32,901 nt of DNA, taken from the NCBI GenBank assembly GCA_963707135.1, contig CAVPOY010000030.1, forward strand, positions 1 to 32,901. The letters are read 5' to 3'. Shown here piece after piece: positions 32,691 to 32,901 of the stretch. A model generated the notes under the pieces. It saw only the letters and a program-made list of their open reading frames with translations, searched no databases and was not told the origin of the DNA. Positions within the stretch are counted from its first letter, which is position 1; each line of letters opens with the position of its first letter. Made by a program: the position numbers and the translations under genes. The DNA is from JBGSTR01 sp963707135. GTDB lineage: Bacteria; Pseudomonadota; Gammaproteobacteria; Chromatiales; Chromatiaceae.

Positions 32691-32901
32691 GTCCATTGGT
32701 ATCCGCAACCGGTCGGCTGTCGCCAGAAATTGGCTGCGGATAATGGAATAGTATTGGCCCCGCAGGATTGTTAAAAAGCGTATCAAACTCTGCGCTATCA
32801 AAATTCTCGTCGTAAGTATCAACAGTTAGTTCGAACTCAATGCCATTAAGTTAAGCCCCCCTCACCGGCAGCGCTTGTAATTGGGATAGAAACCCTGAAT
32901 T
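32677..32901. other. Upstream part of the PKD gene, no start found
   Basis: Minus-strand reading in the PKD frame is open from 32850 with a protein-like translation but no ATG, GTG or TTG start before 32676. A TAA at 32851-32853 blocks further extension. A frame change near 32850 would be needed to connect to upstream sequence, which runs off the window. Confidence 0.5.

Overview
The window looks like a chromosomal segment of a GC-rich gammaproteobacterium, probably of the purple-sulfur-bacterium / Chromatiales type. This rests on GC-rich codon use and on familiar gammaproteobacterial neighbourhoods (erpA - DUF6776 - argC; DUF5063 - rubredoxin diverging from thiD - thiE - hemL). No rRNA or tRNA gene was recognised, and the genus is not determined.

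0-11.4 kb is mostly housekeeping. On the minus strand lie tyrS, erpA, a DUF6776 protein, argC, a second A-type iron-sulfur carrier, a DUF5063 protein and a 54-residue rubredoxin. Diverging on the plus strand are thiD, thiE and hemL (GTGA/ATGA overlaps), then a DedA-PAP2-LssY membrane protein whose PAP2 catalytic residues look lost. An orphan lutC follows on the minus strand. 11.6-16.5 kb is a propionate (methylcitrate) cluster: prpE, a GntR/FCD regulator with two TGTCGACA sites 63 bp apart, prpB and prpC. No prpD is present.

16.5-26.3 kb is the unusual part. It opens with a 77-bp tandem repeat (six near-identical copies and a diverged seventh that holds the start of the next gene). Then come an HPr-kinase-like P-loop protein (K1), a huge secreted gingipain-like (C25) cysteine peptidase split by a one-base frameshift, and a 56-codon peptide gene (P1). 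An NfsA-like nitroreductase lies between this block and a converging minus-strand block: a second small peptide gene (P2), a second HPr-kinase-like gene (K2) and an S24/S26-peptidase-like gene with Cys in place of the nucleophilic Ser. P1 and P2 share a leader (YxxPxIL[ST]REPLE, then a Cys six residues on), variable Ser/Cys/Pro/Gly-rich tails and a C-terminal Ser. I propose a two-module, RiPP-like peptide modification and maturation system. The peptides and the kinase pairing are read directly; the biochemistry is inference.

26.5-32.9 kb is accessory DNA: a TauE/SafE-type permease, a small lipoprotein, a ParDE toxin-antitoxin pair with a putative autoregulated promoter, a DUF4160-DUF2442 pair, an IS110-family transposase with a structured 3' non-coding region, intergenic stretches with repeated TGACCCC motifs, and a PKD-repeat protein with a dockerin-like end, broken or incomplete at its 5' side.
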